DNA of 64,000 nucleotides from Ancylostoma caninum (taxonomy: Eukaryota; Nematoda; Chromadorea; Rhabditida; Ancylostomatidae): assembly GCA_037903475.1 (NCBI GenBank), contig JBAJFG010000559.1:310001-374000 (forward strand), read 5' to 3'. The notes beneath the pieces are model-generated. The model was not told the DNA's origin. It did no database searches and saw only the letters and a list, made by a program, of their open reading frames with translations. A program made the translations under genes and the position numbers. Below, piece by piece: positions 58,670-64,000 of this stretch; position 1 is the stretch's first letter, and every line of letters begins with the position of its first letter.

Positions 58670-59651
58670 CTAGCGTTTTTCCCGTTTCGTAGCGGGGTCC
58701 GCTTTGCTGATCCTTTGACGCCATATTGCCCTGTCGTGCGCCTGGTCGGGATGGATCCTAACCAGCTTGAGGTCGGCGTGCAGAGGCCATCTTTGCTTTG
58801 ATCGTCCTTTCGGTCGCTTTCCTGGTACTTCTAGATCGAAGCCAATCCTACAGACTTTATCGCCATCAGCACGGAGAACGTGGCCGAACCATCGCAGACG
58901 CGCCTCACGGAGCTTGTCGGCTATCGCAGTAACTCCAAATCGCTGCCGTACGTCCTGGTTGCAGAAGCGATCCAGCTGCGTAATGCCACCCATCCACCGC
59001 AGCATCCTCATTTCCATGATGTTGATTCGGCGCTCCATTTCCTTGGTGGCAAGAGCATCCCAGACCGCCTGAAGTCGAAGATCTAAAGAACAGTGGTACG
59101 CCCGGTCGCGCTCTATGGTGCCGAAATTCGGAGAAGAAGAAGAAGTGAATGCGCCGTTCTTGCGTGACGATAACAATCTTCATAGGACGGTCGTCAAAAC
59201 GCTCTACGACTGCTATGGAATCCCTGAACCTTTCAGAGACGATGACCCCGACGCCGTTCCTTGTACCTGGACTGCCATTATAGACGATCTTGTAGCCGCA
59301 TCCGATGTCCTTGGACTTGCTTCCTGACCATCTTGTCTCCTGCACAGCGCATAGGTCGATTCGTCGGCGCTGTAGTGCTGCTGCTAGCTCATATGAGCGA
59401 GCTGTCAACGTGCCAACGTTCAAAGTCGTAATACGCGTATTGGCTACGCTGTGATCCTTAACGACTCGCCTGCTTGCCCCCCGATGCCGCCGTTCGCAAA
59501 GCATCGAGAACCCCCGCATATTATTGTCCACACTCACCGGGCCCCGCGAGTGGGCGTCGATTCCCGCGTACGCCGTAGCATTCTTCTCAAATCCATTTGC
59601 CGTCATGATCCATGTGATGTGACATGGGGTGTTCGTCAGCCGGCCTGTCAC
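58670..59651 (-). pseudogene. RTE-type LINE, internally deleted and partly inverted
   Basis: On the minus strand 59651 to about 59170 encodes the endonuclease start: TTLNVGTLTARSYELAAAL, DLCAVQETRWSG and GVGVIVSERFRDS. The rest of the endonuclease and the whole RT core are missing. From about 59065 it resumes in the C-terminal tail: TKEMERRINIMEMRMLRWMG, FGHVLRADGDKVCRIG and RPKGRSKQRW. Between them, 59068-59124 reads on the plus strand as LKSKI, stop, RTVVRPVALYGAE, the piece that should directly precede TKEMERR, so it is inverted in place. The tail ends near 58670; the 5' leader extends to about 59900. It cannot encode an active element. Confidence 0.85.
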
Positions 59652-59939
59652 TGCGGCCTGTCGCCGGCATTCGGTTTACGGGGAGAAGGAATTCCCCCCG
59701 TGGACAAGGGACTTATTTGTTAGAGGCGGCCCCTACTCGCCTCTCATGCGCTTCCCAGTCGTTAGAGTGCGAGCTTTTGGCCAAATCCGAACTGCAGGAT
59801 ACAGCCCGCACAAAGCATTTGCACACACCCACGCGCGTGAGTGCATGTTCACACTCATATGCCGGCCGCATGAATCGAATCCAGCACTGTCGAACTAAGG
59901 AGTCCATCCCCTAGATCTACCCGCGTCGCAGGGCAAGCG

Positions 59940-60250
59940 CATGGTAATTATGACTGCTTCGCAAAAATATAACTCTGAAAAGAGCGTGGTCACCTGGTTG
60001 AGCACGCGGTCGCACGCGTCGCACCATGCGGGTCAACCGGTTGAGCACACTGTCGCAAAGGTGTTAAGCTGTAGCAAGGATGCAAGTGGGCAGATCTTCC
60101 GTCTTATGAACGCATGCGCGTCAGACGAACGCGTCTACTATAAAATGCCTTTTTCAAATAGAAAAGAGTGCTGAAAACGTCATATGCAACATCGGAGGTG
60201 ATGAAAACATGCGGGAGAGGAAATTTGAAGAAATAATGGTGAATCTACAG
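59940..60250. other. No recognised feature
   Basis: GGTTGAGCACRC-type direct repeats at 59995 and 60040 also occur at 58360. No coding domain was seen. Confidence 0.35.
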
Positions 60251-60830
60251 GGTGGGCCAAAAATACGGTAATAAACAAAAAGGCGATCAGAGAAAGACTT
60301 TCTGAGCAGTTTGGAGCACTGTGACATGATTTATGTTCAATAACTGCCAAGGAGTATAATACAAGAAACATCTGAAATATCCTTCATCTGCTAGGAATCA
60401 GACGTCTAGACATCAAACGAAGTCCCAAGCCTCGGCGCGCAAGTGGTTGCGCAAAAATTTATTTCCGATTTTTGAAGTTCCTTTCTGGAGATTCCCAACA
60501 ACTAAGGGGTTGTGACGAAACTTATGTTTCAGGCGCAAACACATCCCTCAATTCTCGTTCTACCTTGTCATCTACCGCATGGATCATGACCACCCAAGTC
60601 GACAAAAGTGAACCTCCCCGCAATCGACTACTGTTCGACTTCAATCGCGGATCAAATGTGGCTCAATTGGCTAGGGATATCAGCGGCGTTCGGAGAGCAA
60701 TCTCTACTGCTGAAAGAGCAGGATAGAAGTGGTGAACCCACTTCAGATAAGGCAAATTTGGCTTTGAATTTGCTTCTTGTTCTGGACGCCCTGTTTGTGG
60801 GAAATAAAGGCGATTATCGGAAATAAAGGC
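60251..60830 (+). pseudogene. Possible Tc1-like transposon remnant
   Basis: CAGGGTGGGCCAAAAATACG at about 60250 looks like a Tc1/mariner-type end, and LPAIDYCSTSIADQMW (60614-60661) resembles the third-Asp region of such transposases. The sequence between is not recognisable, and no matching right end was found. Low confidence. Confidence 0.3.
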
Positions 60831-61883
60831 GATGATAAGGTTGCTTTGAACGTAAGGAAAAGCCACCACTTTTAACTCTCAACAATGTGTAAGTTTAGCT
60901 AACACACTCCATGCAAAACCTCAAAACGCTCGATAAATGGTTATCGTCAACATTAGGTATGCTCGACTTCTCTGCCGAAATTTCACCAAAATAACTGGAG
61001 AGAAACTCGAATGCAGCGGATTTCCACTACTACCGACTCCACAGGTCTAGAGCGGTCACACACAGCTTGTTTTGTTTAGTTTCCTATTAATTTCATAAAT
61101 TTTATCCAAGAGTTGCGGTTGAGAGCTACAAATTGAGTCATCTCAAACAAAGCAATTTTTCGTAGGCTTGGAGCTGACAAGCTGCCCTGTCTCTGGCAGC
61201 GTTAATAGGAGAGAAAAGGAGCTATGCAACCCTTTTAGTGTGGTTTACATCCTTTCAGTGTGGTTAACAATGTTCGTAAGAAGTGGTGGTTTCTATGCCC
61301 ATCAAAAACCGCACGGACTTATCCCCCAATAGAAAAAATCGCCTCATAGAGTGATGCTTGTTTTTTTACTGCAGAATGTGGACAAGCAATTCTAAACCTA
61401 CACTTATCATCAAGCTGATGTAGAAGTTTGGTCAGTTTTTTTTCAAAACTCTGATTCTCGCTAGATGTCGTGAGTTTAATGGGTGTCTATGTATTGCAGT
61501 TAGAAGGCAGAAAATATTTAACAAATCACAGGCACCGCATTTTCAATAATCCTTTTTTTCGCGTGAATTTGCAGTAGGACTACAAGCGATTTGATTCCAA
61601 ATACCCTCCTTTCACCTAGCCTAGAGAGCGCTACCAACTCCACTATCAAGCTCTGGCTTCGAGGCTCCCATTTCGAATGGTCACAGACAAGCACATTTTG
61701 AAGCATATTCTCTTGCTGTACAATCCAAACCGTGCTAGTTCGAAGTAGTATACTAAATATTACATATAACCGATATTTGGTCTAGAAAATCGAAGTTGTT
61801 TCAACTGAAAAACGCTCAGTATGCAAGAGGCCCACTTCTTTTGCTCTACCAAAATCAGCCAAAATTCGCTCCTAGGAGCTGCC
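60831..61883. other. No recognised feature
   Basis: AT-rich sequence with short frames only. It flanks the piggyBac element. Confidence 0.4.
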
Positions 61884-61999
61884 TTAACACGTTGACGACA
61901 AGGGACCCACCGGTGGGTCCCACTCTGGCGGCCACCAGGGACCAAGGGACCCACCGGTGGGTCCCACGTCAAAAATGGGGTTCTCCAAATCCGAATCCC

Positions 62000-62240
62000 G
62001 TGAAAGTTTGCGTAGGTGGGTAATTTCACGTGATGAACTTGAATATGACCACCGTTTTGTACCGTAGCCCTTGTTCCGCAGGTTACGGTAGGTATACTGT
62101 AGAAAAACGAATCTTTCAGAAACTGCTGAAACTTTGCACAGGTAGGTTATTTTACATGCTGATTACGAAAATAATAACCATTTTGTACCGTAACCCTTGT
62201 TCCGCAGGTTACGGTAGGTATACTGTAGGAAAACGAATGA
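62000..62240 (+). repeat. Two-copy tandem repeat in the piggyBac leader
   Basis: Units of about 120 bp share TTTTGTACCGTA, CCCTTGTTCCGCAGGTTACG and GTAGGTATACTGTAG. Each unit contains a short self-complementary TACCGTAnCC / GGTTACGGTA pair. It may be a transposase or regulatory site cluster, or a chance duplication. Confidence 0.65.
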
Positions 62241-62514
62241 AAAACGCGTAGGGTATTGAGATGCCCCATTAGACATGTCCTCATCGACCCTTGAGCAAAA
62301 ATGTTGAAAATTCAATAAAGTCGATAAATCGATAAACCAATCTATAGTTTTAGACAAAAGCAGCAAAACATCCGCCGGCTCACGGGAAATACGTCTGCAA
62401 AGTCTGGTCTTGATCGATAAATCTTCTGCGATTTCTATCCGGAACATACGTACACACATATAAACAGATATTAATTTTTTATACATACAGATCTCATGCG
62501 CCGTATTTTGGGCG

Positions 62515-62544
62515 GGTTTACTCTGCCCACGCACAGAGTAAACC
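62515..62544. other. Perfect 11-bp hairpin in the piggyBac leader
   Basis: GGTTTACTCTG and its exact inverse CAGAGTAAACC are separated by 8 nt. It lies about 475 bp upstream of the transposase start. Role unknown. Confidence 0.5.
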
Positions 62545-63018
62545 TGCGTGATATGCGGATCATGATAACAGATGATAAGGCTCAGATTACCGCCTGGTAA
62601 TCAACTGCTCATCATCATGCCACGTACGACGACGACGACCACTACGGAAGGATCACCGGCTTCGGAGACCACCCAAGGAAGGCTGCCGAATGTTTTGATG
62701 CCAGGAAGAGCGGAATCTGGAGTGAATGTGAAACGACTACCGGTGAAGTGACCAGCCTCGTCAACTATGTTTTCGTCCAGCAGATCCGCTTGACTTTGGC
62801 ACGAAGATGTCGGCAGAATTCCCATGATTTTCCTTGTAGTTCGCAAGAACGTTTGTGAAGTTCTGGAGGTTGTCTGCAGAATTTTCTTCACGATATTCTG
62901 CACGTTATCACAACTCTGCAAAGTATTACGTGGATGATCTTTCGGATTCCCGTTGGAATCGTTCGATATATGATTCGAACTTTTCACATGAAAATATTTC
63001 TGCTGCTTTTCAGCTACC

Positions 63019-64000
63019 ATGTCGGACAGCGAGCTGGAACAACTAGAGAGCAGCTTTGAGAGCCTCGCCGGCGATCTTGACGATGCTGAAGATATCGTTG
63101 CGGAGGACATTCCACTGGTCGTACCACTGGAAGATTGCTCTGATGATGAGGACGACGATGGAGGAGAGTCTGATGGGAACGACTCTGATGGATGGACAGA
63201 TGAGGTTACTGCTCACGACGAATGGGAGTTCAACGAGAGCTCAGGAATCAGTGATAATGTTCTACGGAACTGCAAACAACCTATCGATTTCTACCACCTA
63301 TTTTTCAACGATAGCGTCCTGGATTTGATTGTTCAGGAAACGAACAGATACGGCCAAGCTAAGGACCCAAGAAGTTGGGAGGATACCGACAAAGTAGAAA
63401 TAAGAAAATTCATTGGACTTTGTCTGCAAATGGGAATTATTCGCCTCCCCTCTCTGAGAGATTATTGGAGCAACAGATGGGTCTATGGTGGCCACCCAAT
63501 AGGTGCAAAAGTGATGCCCAGAAATAGGTTTGAAAAGTTGTTAGCAAACCTCCACCTCAACGACAATTCCTCCTTTGATGGAAAGGACAGACTTTACAAG
63601 ATAAGAACGTATTTAGATCTCCTCAATGGAGCATGCCAGCGCGTGTATCACCCCGGCAAGGACCTCTGTATAGACGAGTCCCTAATTCCCTTTCGAGGTC
63701 GCATTGTTTTCAAACAATACATTCCGAATAAGAGGCACCGCTATGGGATCAAGCTTTTCAAGCTCTGCTGCAGGGGAGGATACACCTACAAAACCCGAGT
63801 TTATGCTGGTAAAGACGTTACGAGAACCGGGAGCATAGCTGAATCCGTTGTTCTAGACCTAACGGATAGCCTGCTAGATCAGGGCAGACGTCTTTTTACT
63901 GACAACTATTATACAAGTGTACCGCTTGCAGAGCAGTTGCTGAAAAGGAAAACTCATCTGATTGGAACCGTTGGGAAGAACAGAAAGCGGTTACCGAAGG
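63019..64000 (+). CDS. piggyBac transposase, N-terminal 327 codons, open to the window edge
   Basis: ATG at 63019 is the first Met after an in-frame TGA about 30 nt upstream. A TTTTCAG immediately upstream could be a splice acceptor. The protein starts with an acidic, low-complexity tail (DCSDDEDDDGGESDGNDSD), as usual for piggyBac transposases. It then shows PIDFYHLFFND, VEIRKFIGLCLQMGI, PSLRDYWSNRW, CIDESLIPFRGR with the first catalytic Asp at residue 219, FKQYIPNKRHRYGIKLFKLC and RLFTDNYYTSVPLAEQLLKR with the second Asp at residue 295. The third Asp and the C-terminal Cys-rich domain are outside the window. No stop or frameshift occurs in 982 nt, in contrast with the other transposons here. 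It is either a recently active copy or a domesticated gene; the presence of a TTAA and TIR-like end favours the former. Confidence 0.93.
   Translation, partial: MSDSELEQLESSFESLAGDLDDAEDIVAEDIPLVVPLEDCSDDEDDDGGESDGNDSDGWTDEVTAHDEWEFNESSGISDNVLRNCKQPIDFYHLFFNDSVLDLIVQETNRYGQAKDPRSWEDTDKVEIRKFIGLCLQMGIIRLPSLRDYWSNRWVYGGHPIGAKVMPRNRFEKLLANLHLNDNSSFDGKDRLYKIRTYLDLLNGACQRVYHPGKDLCIDESLIPFRGRIVFKQYIPNKRHRYGIKLFKLCCRGGYTYKTRVYAGKDVTRTGSIAESVVLDLTDSLLDQGRRLFTDNYYTSVPLAEQLLKRKTHLIGTVGKNRKRLPK

Larger units (their letters stand above)
61888..64000 (+). mobile_element. piggyBac element, 5' part (right end off window)
   Basis: TTAA at 61884-61887, the piggyBac target, is followed by CACGTTGACGACAAGG and a perfect 20-bp palindrome GGGACCCACCGGTGGGTCCC (61902-61921), repeated at 61946-61965. 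A 1.1-kb leader includes a tandem duplication (about 62000-62240) and an 11-bp-stem hairpin (62515-62544). The transposase starts at 63019. The right end lies outside the window. Confidence 0.8.

Noticed and set aside
59941..60174. 77-codon plus-strand frame
   Set aside because: No domain and no splice context; flanked by repeat remnants.
61902..61965. GGGACCCACC palindromes as another member of the shared minisatellite core
   Set aside because: The sequence is GGGACCCACC, not GGGTCCACC, and belongs to the piggyBac end; treated as separate.

Overview
This window looks like nuclear DNA of a nematode, most likely a strongylid-type parasite (inference). The few real exons are short and end in nematode-like splice acceptors. 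The repeats are RTE and CR1-type LINEs, Penelope-like elements, mariner/Tc1, hAT, piggyBac and Helitron-like elements. No bacterial, CRISPR or rRNA signal was seen. Almost all of the 64 kb is repeat-derived, and elements are nested inside one another.

The clearest host gene is on the minus strand at the left edge: four exons (5486-5364, 1047-920, 732-619, 513-432) of a uracil phosphoribosyltransferase (UPRT) homologue, continuing off the left end. Its 4.3 kb intron holds several short palindromic elements. Other possible host coding DNA is weaker: a multi-exon reading frame at 9.7-10.6 kb with one in-frame stop, a lone minus-strand exon at 12 kb, a short two-exon gene start at 34.6 kb, and scattered exon-like blocks at 54.5-56.7 kb split by a transposon.

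Region by region: 1-9 kb, UPRT plus foldback elements and MITEs; 13-16 kb, a large palindrome of two RTE endonuclease fragments; 15.9-18.4 kb, a Penelope-like element with permuted domains (GIY-YIG before the reverse transcriptase) split by a hAT-like element; 18.6-23.5 kb, a Helitron-like element carrying about 4.2 kb of 50-bp minisatellite; 26-29.4 kb, three more members of that family; 30.9-32 kb, a canonical Penelope remnant; 32.6-33.8 kb, a foldback built from tRNA-like repeats; 35.3-36.4 kb, a second Helitron-like family with a 60-bp minisatellite; 37-38.3 kb, Penelope and gypsy remnants; 38.8-40.1 kb, a dead mariner; 42.7-45.5 kb, a hAT-like element with a perfect 8-bp target duplication; 46.3-50.9 kb, a CR1-like LINE interrupted by a Helitron-like copy; 55-58 kb, two terminal-inverted-repeat elements carrying a tRNA-like module; 58.7-59.7 kb, an internally deleted and partly inverted RTE copy; 61.9-64 kb, the 5' part of a piggyBac element with an open, apparently intact transposase frame.

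Two themes stand out. First, three otherwise different tandem-repeat families (50/59 bp, 60 bp and about 21 bp), each carried by a mobile element, share a GGGTCCACC-like core. Second, three hAT-like elements each carry different short (about 7-bp) tandem motifs just inside their ends. Exon and element borders were read by eye; no alignment, folding or database search was run.
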